Assembly: GCA_012103035.1 (NCBI GenBank)
Contig: JAAVLL010000002.1
Span: 1,372,501 to 1,436,500 of the forward strand
Direction: 5' to 3'
Length of the DNA stretch: 64,000 nucleotides
Origin: Brucella oryzae
GTDB lineage: Bacteria; Pseudomonadota; Alphaproteobacteria; Rhizobiales; Rhizobiaceae
The translations under genes were made by a program, and so were the position numbers. The notes under the pieces were generated by a model. It was not told where the DNA came from. It made no database searches and worked only from the letters and a program-made list of their open reading frames with translations. This document shows, piece by piece, positions 17,853 through 26,804 of this stretch. Positions within the stretch are counted from its first letter, which is position 1. Each line of letters starts with the position of its first letter.

Positions 17853-18689
17853 CTAACGCCCGCCCGGCTTGAAGTTCTGCAAGGTGTTAAGGATATCCAT
17901 CGAAATGCCGACGGAAGACGTTCCGCCCAGAAGCAGGGAGGCGATAGAGGCCGGGCTGCTTGCGGTCGGATTGTTCATCTCATACATGGCGGTAAAGCGC
18001 GAAATGAGCTTCGACACATAATCGGGATCGGACATTTTGGTGAAGTCGATCTTGTCCTCGATCATCTTCGCCTGTCTGTCGATATCGGCATTGGATATGC
18101 TGGAAGGCCAGCCGAAGGTCGTCTGGATCATCGACACCAGCGCCCTGTCGCCAAGGATTTCATAGGCGTTGGTGATGGTCGGCGCCTTGCGTGCGAAATA
18201 GAGCGCCAGCCGTACGCCTTCATTCTGGCTGCCCGCTTCCGTTTCCAGCGTCTGACGAAGATATTTGTCCACGACGCCTTGTTGGGCCGCCGTGCTCTCA
18301 GTCGCCTCCGCGCCCTTGCCTGCGAAATCGAAGACGGTCGCAAATTCCTTATAGCGCTTGTCGGTCAGCTTGTTGGCCATGGCATCGTCGCTCGTGACGC
18401 CCTCGGTCAATATCTTGCGGACAAACGCCTTGGCGAAAGCCATGTCTTCCAGACCGAACGCCTTCATCGCATAATTATAAAGGCGGCTATCGGCCATGAA
18501 ATCATCGATGGACTTCACCTTGCCGATATTTTCCTTGTAATAGGCGGTTTCCCGCTCCACCAACGGTTCCTTAGAAACACGCTGCAACGACCGCGTCATA
18601 TCCGCCGCGATCAGGCGATAGCTCGTCATCGTATCGACCATGCGCATGCCCCTTACAGCTTTCACGTGCATCGCATTATCCAATGTCAA
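17853..18689 (-). CDS. DUF1217 domain flagellar-locus protein
   Basis: 278 residues at most, uninterrupted and mainly helical. The likely start is one of several ATGs: 18689, 18671, 18647 or 18641; the last (MVDTMTSYRLIAADMTRSLQ) best fits the family start with xxYxxIAxDxxRSL. DUF1217 proteins are found beside flgF in rhizobial flagellar clusters; the function is not established. It is the first left-going gene, so its promoter lies in the AT-rich region before motA. No signal peptide or membrane helix seen. Confidence 0.85.
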   Translation of the reverse strand: MTLDNAMHVKAVRGMRMVDTMTSYRLIAADMTRSLQRVSKEPLVERETAYYKENIGKVKSIDDFMADSRLYNYAMKAFGLEDMAFAKAFVRKILTEGVTSDDAMANKLTDKRYKEFATVFDFAGKGAEATESTAAQQGVVDKYLRQTLETEAGSQNEGVRLALYFARKAPTITNAYEILGDRALVSMIQTTFGWPSSISNADIDRQAKMIEDKIDFTKMSDPDYVSKLISRFTAMYEMNNPTASSPASIASLLLGGTSSVGISMDILNTLQNFKPGGR

Positions 18690-19012
18690 GCCGCTCTGCC
18701 CTTTAACTGAAAATGCGTTCGTTCATTTCATGAAGGGTCAAGCTTGCCCGAAGCTGGTGCAACTCAACAATCGTCACTTGAGAGTATTTTCTGTTTTGCC
18801 TGAATCATCAGAAATGCTCAATCCACGTATTTTACGCGCATTTTGTTCTGTAAAGCGCTTCGCACTTTCCGGCATGCGTTATAACTCTCGAGCGCATACA
18901 CATATATACAGTATAATAATTATTATAAATAATAGATACCAATTTATTGAATATTGATAATTCATGCTATGTGGGTAATTAATATAATTTAAAATTATAA
19001 AAGGATTTTATA

Positions 19013-19279
19013 ATGGTTAATACATCACGCGCTTCACAAAATAGCATATCAAGTAATTTTAGCAGAAATACACGTGCGCCGAGCACGAGAACCAGTCCAA
19101 TTCATCACATTACTCAAATACAAATTGTACCAGATGCAACCACAGAAACCGATTATCAAAACTTTATATTAAATAATAAAGATATTAATAGTATTAACAA
19201 TTCAATTGAACGACACCTTATAGATACAAGCCTGAACAATATTTATCATGAAAAACTATCCGCATACCTGATTTCCTGA
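19013..19279 (+). CDS. Small AT-rich ORF, unknown function
   Basis: 88 residues starting MVNTSRASQNSISSNFSRNT behind an AAAAGGA ribosome-binding site at 19000-19006. The first 45 residues are very rich in Ser, Thr, Arg and Asn and look disordered; the remainder (QNFILNNKDINSINNSIERH, then LNNIYHEKLSAYL) is Asn/Ile-rich and helical. No membrane segment or signal peptide. Codon use is strongly AT-biased, unlike all neighbours. It probably forms a unit with the next gene 30 bp downstream. No family recognised. Confidence 0.55.
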   Translation: MVNTSRASQNSISSNFSRNTRAPSTRTSPIHHITQIQIVPDATTETDYQNFILNNKDINSINNSIERHLIDTSLNNIYHEKLSAYLIS

Positions 19280-19308
19280 CAAATAAGCTTGAATATTTTT
19301 GTGGTATT

Positions 19309-19851
19309 ATGTCAAGAGAAATTCGGGGACCGTTTGTAAATTCCGTTATAGATGCAGCAAATAGCCTTGATTACAACCAGATAGAGAAATTCATTGAGTG
19401 TGATAGCTTTCTTAGAGCACAGCATTTTCTTGACAACCCACATAAATATAGGAAAGAGATACTCGACAACAAAGAATATATTCATAATATTAAAAGAATG
19501 AAAGCACAATTCAATTTTATTTCAATGAGAATTAACAACTACACCAGTGGCATTCCAATTGGATCTATTATTTTAGCTTTAGTTGCAATTGGTTTAACGT
19601 TTTTATTTATCTCGTGGCGCAATTATGGTGATAAATGGGACATAAATAATGCAAATGTGATTACCGCAGGTGTAGCGACAATAATTTCATCTGCAGCATA
19701 TGTAGGTAATTTTACCGTAAATCAAAGAGACAAGAATAATGATGAAATGTTTAAAATAGCAAGGAATATTTTTATTAAAAGAAAAGAAGGAATGGATATT
19801 CTCACCAGCAATAACTTTTCCCGTGATAAGTTTAAATTAAAAACAATATAA
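19309..19851 (+). CDS. AT-rich membrane protein with two helices, unknown function
   Basis: 180 residues from MSREIRGPFVNSVIDAANSL. A soluble helical N-terminal domain (about 75 residues, YNQIEKFIECDSFLRAQHFL) is followed by two hydrophobic helices, about residues 84-103 (IPIGSIILALVAIGLTFLFI) and 119-137 (VITAGVATIISSAAYVGNFT), joined by a short Lys/Asp loop. A charged C-terminal tail contains FKIARNIFIKRKEGM. The topology suggests both ends in the cytoplasm. No family recognised. Low GC and isolation point to acquisition by transfer. Confidence 0.65.
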   Translation: MSREIRGPFVNSVIDAANSLDYNQIEKFIECDSFLRAQHFLDNPHKYRKEILDNKEYIHNIKRMKAQFNFISMRINNYTSGIPIGSIILALVAIGLTFLFISWRNYGDKWDINNANVITAGVATIISSAAYVGNFTVNQRDKNNDEMFKIARNIFIKRKEGMDILTSNNFSRDKFKLKTI

Positions 19852-20049
19852 CGCCAACAATACCGTGACTATTTTTCATTCTTTCTGAGTCATCTCGCAA
19901 ATTTATTGAATAATTTCAATATACTATACGTGCCACATCAGCTCTACACATAATATTTCATACCAAGACACCGACTCTACCAATCTAAAGCAGGCTATTG
20001 GCCTCTTTTAACCCATTGAAATCCAGCCAAGCATCATGGTTAGGCACTG

Positions 20050-20225
20050 GATCATTGAGAAGCCCTATCTTTTGTTTTGACGCGCATCTTATGCTGAAAA
20101 CCGGTTTGCGGATGCACCTAGCAAGCTTCGCGCAAGGCGCAGCCCATAAGATGCAGTCGTGGTGCATCCTGAATAGTCCGAAAGGTTTTTCCGGATGCAC
20201 AATCAATCAAAAGCCTGAGCGCCAT
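20050..20225. repeat. Dispersed palindromic repeat upstream of motA
   Basis: The segment TTTTGACGCGCATCTTATGC then AAAACCGGTTTGCGGATGCA is followed by an imperfect inverted copy near GTGCATCC...CCGAAAGGTTTTTCCGGATGCAC. It is related to the repeat at 31620-31720 (TTTGGCGCGTACC, CGAAAGCCGTTTCGCGCC, AGGATGCACTC). It separates the AT-rich insert from motA. Confidence 0.6.
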
Positions 20226-20284
20226 CCCGATCTCATCCAGATCACGGACAGCTTTCAGGAGTTGCATCCGCGGGGGTCTCGAGC

Positions 20285-21151
20285 TTTGGGCATTATCGTC
20301 GGTCTTGTCATCACACTGGGCTGTATGCTGGGCGGCTTTATCGCCATGGGCGGACATGTCAGTGTGCTCATTCAGCCCTGGGAATTCGTCATCATTCTGG
20401 GTGCCGCACTCGGGACCTTCTTCATCGCCAACCCTTTTCGCTCGTGAAAGATACGGGCCGCGCCTGCATGGAAGCGTTCAGCAATGCGGTTCCCAAGCAG
20501 CGCGATTATCTCGACGTTCTGGGCGTGCTCTACAGCCTGATGCGCGAGCGCCCAAGTCGCGCAACGAAGTGGAAGTGCACATCGACAATCCGAAGGAATC
20601 GCCGATCTTTCAGGCCTACCCCAGCGTATTGAAGAAAGAGGATCTCACCAATTTCATCTGTGACTATTGCCGCCTCATCATCGTCGGCAATGTGCGCTCG
20701 CATGAAATCGAAGCACTGATGGACGAGGAAATCCACACCATCGCCCGCGACAAGCTGAAGCCCTATCACGCCATGGTCAGCATTTCCGAAGCCCTGCCCG
20801 CGCTCGGCATCGTCGCCGCCGTGCTGGGCGTCATCAAGGCCATGGGCGCGCTGGACCAGTCGCCGGAAGTGCTGGGCCACCTGATCGGCGCGGCGCTTGT
20901 CGGCACCTTTGCCGGTATCTTCTTCTCCTACGGTGTCGTCGGCCCGATTGCAGCCAAGATCAAATCGACCCGCGAAAAGAACAATCGCCTCTATATCGTC
21001 GTGAAGCAGACGCTTCTCGCCTATATGAACGGCTCCCTGCCGCAGATCGCCGTGGAATATGGCCGCAAGACCATCTCCGTATGATCGCCCGACCATTGAT
21101 GTGGTCGAGCAGGAAACCATGGCGAGTGCGCCGACCCAGCAGGCGGCGTAA
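20285..21151 (+). CDS. motA: Flagellar stator protein MotA, frameshifted
   Basis: Stator channel protein, about 289 residues after repair. I place the start at the TTG at 20285 ([20 protein letters not shown]). The N-terminal two helices continue with [20 protein letters not shown]. Frame changes near 20430 and 20555 precede [20 protein letters not shown]. The conserved [20 protein letters not shown] and [20 protein letters not shown] give the last two helices. A further change near 21080 yields [20 protein letters not shown] and a stop at 21149-21151. MotA needs MotB, which is not in the window. Confidence 0.93.
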
Positions 21152-21152
21152 G

Positions 21153-22109
21153 ATGAACACCCCGAAACCGCCACATTGGGGCAAAACCGCAAAACGATGT
21201 TCTGGCCGAGAACCTGCTGCGCGCAGCGGGCCTTTCGGGCGACGACCTGAAATCGCTTGCCCATGTGTTCAAGGATGCCTCGACGCATTTCTGTGATCGG
21301 CTGAAACAAGGCTGCGCGGCCGCATTCGACGTTGAAGCAGGCCAGGTGGAAAGCACCGACGATGCCGCCTTTGGCGATATTCTCGACAAGGCCGCGATCA
21401 TCGCGCCGCTGAAGGCCGAGCAATGGGGCTGCACGCTTTATGTGGCCGCCGATGCCGCACTCGTCTTCCGTCATCGAAGCCATGTTCGGCGCCCAAGGCA
21501 ATATGGGCGGAAATATGGGCTCCGTCGATGCGGACCGGCCTTTCGGCATGTTGGAACAGAAGATTGCCGCACTTCTGGCCGGTCATCTCGCCGGTTCGCT
21601 CGATCAGGTCTTTGCCGGAACCGGCGTGAGGCTTTACCGCCGGTGAATGCATCGATACCGCCGAATTCGACCGTGAGAATTTCGAACGCTCGCGCCTTTT
21701 TCCTGCCGCATCGATGTTACTGCCGCGGGCAAGACCGGGCAGGTGCACCTGCTTCTGCCGCGCAGCACGCACAAGCCGATGCAGGATGCCGTGGCAGCCT
21801 TTCTGCGCCGCCCGATGGATCAGGCCGATCCGAGTTGGGCGAAGAAGATGCGCCACGAAGTGAGCCGCGCGCGCATCGAACTCGAAGCTTTCATCCAGCA
21901 GGGATCGATGACGCTGGACGCATTATCGATGCTCGAAATCGGTCAGGTTCTCAAACTGCCCACCGATGCCATGCAGCAGGTGCGCCTGCGCGCGGGCGAT
22001 CAGCAGCTTTTCGCGCACGCTCGGCAAATCGGGCATTCATTTTACGGTCAAGGTCGGCGACCCGGTCAATCAGGAAGAGGATTTCATCGATGAGCTTGTT
22101 GCTGGCTAA
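21153..22109 (+). CDS. fliM: Flagellar motor switch protein FliM, multiply frameshifted
   Basis: Switch-complex protein of about 319 residues beginning 1 bp after the motA stop. Segments in different frames are AENLLRAAGLSGDDLKSLAH, VFKDASTHFCDRLKQGCAAA, DAALVF...IEAMFGAQGNMGG, RPFGMLEQKIAALLAGHLAG, RENFERSRLF, VHLLLPRSTHKPMQDAVAAF and, at the end, KSGIHFTVKVGDPVNQEEDF then IDELVAG. The order (middle CheC-like domain, then a C-terminal SpoA domain) and its place between motA and fliN identify it; rhizobial FliM is divergent. At least five frame changes. Confidence 0.87.
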
Positions 22110-22551
22110 TGTGCTTTCCACATTGATGGCTCTTGCCTCGCTTGCCGCCCTCATCGTGGTGGGCCGCAAGGCCAATGAGACGATCAAGCTCGGCAAGGTG
22201 CTGGCGCTGCGCGTTGCTGCCGCCTCAAACGGGCTGGAGCGCGCCGTCAAGGCGATCCAGAGCGAGCGCACCGACCTGACTGACGAAAATAGCAAGCTCG
22301 AAGCCCGTCTTGCCGAAACGCAGCGCGTGCGCCGCGAAATGGAAGAGGCCATTGAGGAACTGAACCGTCTGCGCAAGGCGCTCACCCGCGACATTCGCCA
22401 TGCGCGCAATGTTGCCGACAGCGCGCGACGCAGCGAAGACAAGATCGCGACCGCCACCGAACAATCGCTGCCGAAGGAAAAGAACGCGCTGCCGGTTTTC
22501 GTGCGCCGCGCGGTCAAGAAGGCAACGGTTGAGATTGCAGGCCAGGCATGA
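22090..22551 (+). CDS. Coiled-coil membrane protein of the flagellar switch operon
   Basis: 153 residues, uninterrupted. One N-terminal helix (MSLLLANVLSTLMALASLAA) is followed by a long charged coiled coil (about residues 50-120: RAVKAIQSERTDLTDENSKL, then AETQRVRREMEEAIEELNRL) and a basic tail. The start overlaps the end of fliM by 20 bp and its end overlaps fliN by 4 bp, so it is translated with the switch genes. No named family recognised; a structural or assembly role near the motor is inferred. Confidence 0.75.
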   Translation: MSLLLANVLSTLMALASLAALIVVGRKANETIKLGKVLALRVAAASNGLERAVKAIQSERTDLTDENSKLEARLAETQRVRREMEEAIEELNRLRKALTRDIRHARNVADSARRSEDKIATATEQSLPKEKNALPVFVRRAVKKATVEIAGQA

Positions 22552-22894
22552 GCGCCGACAATAAGGAAAAGAACATGCAGCAGGAACTGGACGAAGCCAT
22601 TGAGGAACTGCGCGAGGAAAGCCGCGCAGCGCACAGAAAGGTCCATCCAAGCCCAATCTCGAACTCATCATGGGCATTCCTGTCGATGTTCAGGTGGTTC
22701 TTGGCGGCACGACCATGCCGGTTGCCAATCTGATGAAGCTCGGTCGCGGTGCCGTTATCACCCTCGACAAGCAGATCGGTGATCCGGTCGATATCGTGGT
22801 CAATGGCCGTGTCATCGCCCGTGGCGAAGTGATCGTCCTTGAAGACGATTCCTCGCGTTTCGGTGTCAGCCTCACCGAAATCATCGGCAAGTAA
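22548..22894 (+). CDS. fliN: Flagellar motor switch protein FliN, frameshifted
   Basis: About 116 residues. The acidic helical N-terminus [20 protein letters not shown] is followed, after one frame change near 22640, by the SpoA domain: [60 protein letters not shown] and [19 protein letters not shown]. These match the FliN core (V..V.LG...M....LL.LG.G....L......V.....N....GE). It sits between the coiled-coil gene and fliG. Confidence 0.95.
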
Positions 22895-22905
22895 CGGACG
22901 TGACC

Positions 22906-23959
22906 ATGGCCGATAATGAACAGCAAGCCCTCGCCGAAGATCTTGAAGGTGGCGCTACCGGCCTCGTCGATACGCTGACCGGCCCACAAAAGGCGGCGGC
23001 GATCCTCGTTGCCATCGGACGGCCTGCCGCCGCGCGTCTTCTCAAGCATTTCAATGCCGAGGATTTGCGCAAGCTTGCCGGTCATGCCCGCACGCTGGAG
23101 CCGATTTCTCCACTCGACTTCGAGCAACTCGTCAAGCAGTTCGAGGATTCCTTTGCCGAAGGCGCACCGGTTTCGGAAGCCGCCCAGCGCTTCGAGGGCC
23201 TGCTGCGCGAAGCGCTGCCGCAGGAAGAGGTCGATGCGGTTCTGGAAGACCGCGTCCAGCCGCAGCTTGTCCAGGAATCGGTCTGGGTGCAGCTTGGGCG
23301 CCTGCCGGTGGAAAGCCTGCAAGCTTATCTGACGGACCAGCATCCGCAGATCATCGCCTATATCGTGTCGAAGCTGCCGTCCGACCTTGCGGCCCGCCTG
23401 TTCGTCGTCCTGCCGCCGCAATTGCGCAATGCCGTCGTGCAGCGCTCGCTCCATATCGGCAATGTCGCGCCAGCGGCGGCTGAACTTCGAAGACGTGCTG
23501 CGGCGCGATCTTCTTGGCCGCAGCGATGCCGGTCCGGTCAAGGCGCATCACGGCCAGATCGCCAACATCTTCAACCAGCTCGACAGAAGCGAGATGGAAG
23601 AACTGATGGCCAGCCTCGAAGATCTCAACCGCGACGATCTCAACCGCATCAAGGCCAAGCTCTTCACCTTTGAAGACATCGAGCGCTTGTCGCAGCGCGC
23701 GCGCCTGCTGCTCTTCGATGAGGTGCAGACGGAACAGATCGCAACCGCGCTGCGCGGGGCCGACACAAGGCTTCAGGAACTTGTTCTCTCCTCGCTCTCG
23801 ACCCGCGGTCGCCGCATGGTGGAAACCGAGCTTGGCGCTGAACAGGGCAACATAACCGCGCAGAACATTGCCGATGCGCGTCGCACGATAGCCCGTATCG
23901 CCATCGACCTTTCCGAGCGCGGTATCATCACCCTCGACGCCAGCGAAACCGCTGCTTAA
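22906..23959 (+). CDS. fliG: Flagellar motor switch protein FliG, frameshifted
   Basis: About 352 residues, the rotor part that contacts MotA. ATG at 22906 (MADNEQQALAEDLEGGATGL). The N-terminal domain has LTGPQKAAAILVAIGRPAAA and the middle domain LTDQHPQIIAYIVSKLPSDL, close to the conserved EHPQ motif. A lost T near 23487 must be restored to read AAELFEDVLRRDLLGRSDAG. The C-terminal torque-generating region is present (LTTFEDI-like LFTFEDIERLSQRARLLLFD, ATALRGADTRLQELVLSSLS, RRMVETELGAEQG). Confidence 0.95.
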
Positions 23960-23973
23960 TGCCTGGGTGACGC

Positions 23974-25044
23974 ATGGCCGATGATGCCGACAAGGAAAGC
24001 AAAACAGAAGAAGCCACCGAGCAGAAGATCCGCGACGCCTTGGAAAAGGGCAATATGCCCTTCTCCCGCGAAACGCCGATCCTCGCCGGTATCGCTTCCT
24101 TTCTGATTATCGCGGTCTTTGTCGCCGGACCCGCCACCACGAAGCTCGCCGTCTTCCTGCGTGAACTGATCGACCGCCCCGAGGACTGGCTCTTGAACAG
24201 CGCGGAAGATGCAAGCCGTCTGTTCGGCGTGCTGGCGCTGGCGGTCGGTGCGGCGCTTGTGCCGGTGTTTATCATCATTCCGCTTGCGGGCATTGCGGCC
24301 TCCGCCTTCCAGAATGCGCCGCGTTTCGTTGGCGAACGCATCCGCCCGCAGGCGTCGCGCATATCCCCACTCAAGGGATGGCAGCGGATTTTCGGGCGCG
24401 CCGGTCAAGTGGAGTTTCTCAAATCGCTGGCAAAGTTTTTCGCCGCAAGCGTCATCGTCTTTATCGTTTTCTTCAACGGCAACAGTCTTTTCACCGATGC
24501 CGTCGCTTCCGACCCGAGCGCTTTGCCGGAATTCCTGCGCGAGAACATGGTACGCCTGCTCGTCGCCAATGTGCTGGCCATAACGGCAATTGCCGGTTTT
24601 GACCTTGCCTGGTCACGCATTCACTGGCGGCAGGAACTGCGCATGACGCGACAGGAGGTCAAGGACGAGCTGAAGCAGTCGGAAGGTGACCCGCTGGTCA
24701 AATCGCGTCTGCGCTCGCTTGGCCGTGACCGTGCCCGCCGCCGCATGATCAACACCGTTCCGACGGCAACCCTGATTGTCGCAAATCCGACTCATTTTTC
24801 CGTAGCACTGCGTTACAAGCCCGATCAGGACGCGGCCCCGGTCGTCGTTGCAAAGGGACAGGATCTCATAGCGTTGAAGATCAGAGAAATAGCAGCACAG
24901 CACTCCATCCCGATCTTCGAGGATGTTCCGCTGGCACGCGCCCTCTATAAACAGGTCAATGTCGACCAGATGATCGCGCCGGAATTCTACAAGGCAGTGG
25001 CCGAGCTTATCCGGGTCATCAACACGCGACATGCAATACATTGA
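23974..25044 (+). CDS. flhB: Flagellar export protein FlhB
   Basis: 356 residues, uninterrupted, normal length. Acidic N-terminus MADDADKESKTEEATEQKIR, four membrane helices (around residues 32-55, 85-108, 140-165, 185-210), then the cytoplasmic domain with the self-cleavage site NPTH in IVANPTHFSVALRYKPDQDA at about residue 270. FlhB switches export specificity from rod/hook to filament proteins. The stop TGA overlaps the ATG of the following disrupted gene. It ends the motA-fliM-fliN-fliG-flhB series. Confidence 0.97.
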   Translation: MADDADKESKTEEATEQKIRDALEKGNMPFSRETPILAGIASFLIIAVFVAGPATTKLAVFLRELIDRPEDWLLNSAEDASRLFGVLALAVGAALVPVFIIIPLAGIAASAFQNAPRFVGERIRPQASRISPLKGWQRIFGRAGQVEFLKSLAKFFAASVIVFIVFFNGNSLFTDAVASDPSALPEFLRENMVRLLVANVLAITAIAGFDLAWSRIHWRQELRMTRQEVKDELKQSEGDPLVKSRLRSLGRDRARRRMINTVPTATLIVANPTHFSVALRYKPDQDAAPVVVAKGQDLIALKIREIAAQHSIPIFEDVPLARALYKQVNVDQMIAPEFYKAVAELIRVINTRHAIH

Positions 25045-25341
25045 TGGATAGCAATGATTTTTATATATTTCAGAACAGTGACAGCCTGTTCCCCAGATCG
25101 GCGGTGAAACCATGAAGAGCCTGCAATTCTCGAACGAACGCGAGGCGATCATTGCCCGGAACCTGCGCGAGGTCGCAACCGATCTTCGTCTGGTCGATCC
25201 AGCGGATTACATCGCCTTCATACGCTGCGAGCTTTTTGCCAATATTGCCGATATCGTCAGTTCGGCAACCGAGCTTTATTTCTTCCCCGGCACGCTGGAA
25301 CTCGGCCATGGCGGCGAATATCTCTGCGACTGGCAGTCATA

Positions 25342-26493
25342 CCAAAGCGCATAAAGTTTGACTCAAAAGGGCTTCCACTGTGCTTTGTTTTGTGATTCCT
25401 CCTCCCAAACAGGAGATTTTGGATGAGCAAAGCACTGACGCTGCGCGGGGATTATTCATCTGATCTGCTTCGTTCGCTGGCCAGAGCCAGCGACGATGCC
25501 GATTGCACACGACGGCTTTTAGCACTTTCGATCATTTATGACGGGGGTACACGCACAGAAGCAGCCCGGTTTGGCGGTGTCGGCCTCCAGATTATCCGCG
25601 ACTGGGTTGTGCGCTTCAACGCCCGGGGCCGGATGGTCTGGTGAATGGCAAGTCCCCTGGACGCAGACCTTTACTCAGTGATGAGCAGCGTCAGGCGTTG
25701 GCGGCTCTTGTCGATAAAGGCCCCAACCCTTCCGTAGATGGGATCGCCCGATGGCGCCTTTGCGATCTGGTTCGATGGATAGAAGAAGAGTTCGGTATTG
25801 TAACCAGTCGCCAGACGGTTGCACGTGAACTGCGTTCCATGGGCTATCGCAAGCTGTCCGCCCGTCCCCGACATCATGCTCAGGATCCTGATGCCATTGA
25901 TGAATTTAAAAACTTCCCAACCACTCTGGCAGAAATCCGAGAACATCAAGCAAAGGGAAGCAGATAGAGGTGTGGTTTCAGGACGAGGCCCGCGTCGGTC
26001 AAAAGACGAAACTCACCCGGCGGTGGGCCAAGCGTGGAAGCAGACCTTCTGCACCTCAGGACCAACGAACCCGTTCAGCCTATATCTTCGGGGCTGTGTG
26101 CCCGAAGCACGGCAAAGGGGCCGCGCTCGTCATGCCCTATTGTGATACGCATGCGATGAACGAGCATCTGGCCGAAATATCCCGCCATGTTGCTCGTAAC
26201 GCTCATGCGGTGGTCATTCTCGATCAGGCTGGGTGGCATATGACGAATAAGCTGAGGGTTCCTGATAATATCTCGCTCATTGCTTTGCCACCAAAGTCGC
26301 CGGAGCTCAATCCGATGGAAAATATCTGGCAGTTCATGCGCGACAACTGGCTATCCAACCGCATCTTCAAAACATACGACGATATTGTTGACGTCTGTTG
26401 TCATGCCTGGCGCAAACTCGTCTCCGATCCATGGACCATTATTTCAATTGGGCTACGTGATTGGGCACATAGGTTCTAATTAATGAGCTCTAG
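25342..26493 (+). mobile_element. IS630-family insertion sequence
   Basis: About 1.15 kb element flanked by TA at 25340-25341 and 26494-26495, the target duplication of IS630 elements. Its ends form imperfect inverted repeats: CCAAAGCGCATAAA at the left against CTAGAGCTCATTAA at the right, 10 of 14 bases the same. It carries one transposase gene. It splits the conserved gene downstream of flhB. Confidence 0.85.
25423..26479 (+). CDS. IS630-family transposase, frameshifted
   Basis: DDE transposase of about 352 residues in three pieces. N-terminal helix-turn-helix: MSKALTLRGDYSSDLLRSLA, CTRRLLALSIIYDGGTRTEA. A lost C at about 25630 breaks ARGPDGLVNGKSPGRRPLLS. A second winged-helix part has TVARELRSMGYRKLSARPRH. 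Another break occurs near 25910-25965. The catalytic triad is visible: D in VWFQDEARVGQKTKLTRRWA, D in AVVILDQAGWHMTNKL, E in PKSPELNPMENIWQFMRDNW. The breaks match the window-wide single-base losses, so the element may be intact in the real genome. Confidence 0.92.
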
Positions 26494-26700
26494 TATCAGC
26501 ACCCGCCATCGTGCTCGACATGGAGTTTCGCAATCAGGGCGTCTATGCCTATTTTCGCCTGACGCTGACCGACAAGACGGCTGGTGTGGAGTTGAACCAT
26601 ATCGCCTTCGAGGATGCCGACGAAGACCCGGCGAAGAACACGGCCAGGCTCGCCAACGCATTTGACGCCGCGCGCCTGCCGCTCAAAAAGAGCCTGAAGC

Positions 26701-26736
26701 ATTTTCCGCAAAACTGCAAAGCGGTTTGCGGAAAAT
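26701..26736. repeat. Perfect palindrome at the end of the interrupted gene
   Basis: ATTTTCCGCAAA-N12-TTTGCGGAAAAT, a 12-bp perfect inverted repeat, resembling the cores of dispersed repeats elsewhere in the window (for example around 46265-46310). The apparent last residues of the interrupted gene read into it, so the original stop codon may have been upstream. Confidence 0.75.
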
Positions 26737-26748
26737 AAATAGTCGAAC

Positions 26749-26771
26749 ACCGGATGCCCAAGACATCCGGT
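26749..26771. terminator. Hairpin between the interrupted gene and vjbR
   Basis: ACCGGATG-N7-CATCCGGT is a perfect 8-bp stem located between the convergent interrupted gene and vjbR, followed by TATCGTTGTTT. It lacks a strong T-run, so it is only a likely terminator, possibly serving both directions. Confidence 0.5.
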
Positions 26772-26804
26772 ATCGTTGTTTAAATCATTATGCTGCAGCT
26801 GAAA

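Larger units (their letters stand above)
18900..20010. other. AT-rich insert between divergent flagellar transcription units
   Basis: Base composition drops sharply to roughly one-third GC from about 18890 to 20000, against about 58-60 percent in the flanking genes. The stretch holds two right-going small genes (19013 and 19309) and replaces what should be a short divergent promoter region between the DUF1217 gene and motA. No integrase, terminal repeat or tRNA scar was seen. The promoters of both flagellar units must lie at its edges. Confidence 0.75.
25044..26738 (+). pseudogene. Conserved flagellar-locus gene interrupted by an IS630-type element
   Basis: The 5' part starts at an ATG overlapping the flhB stop (MDSNDFYIFQNSDSLFPRS). 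After a one-base frame change near 25103 it continues MKSLQFSNEREAIIARNLRE, VDPADYIAFIRCELFANIAD and FFPGTLELGHGGEYLCDWQS, then stops in the insertion sequence at 25340. The 3' part resumes at 26500 with APAIVLDMEFRNQGVYAYFR, LTLTDKTAGVELNHIAFEDA and DEDPAKNTARLANAFDAARL. The original protein would be about 150-165 residues. No named domain recognised; the gene is coupled to flhB. Confidence 0.85.

Noticed and set aside
19985-20206. Reverse-strand ORF of 73 residues upstream of motA
   Set aside because: It reads across a dispersed palindromic repeat and shows no protein-like features.
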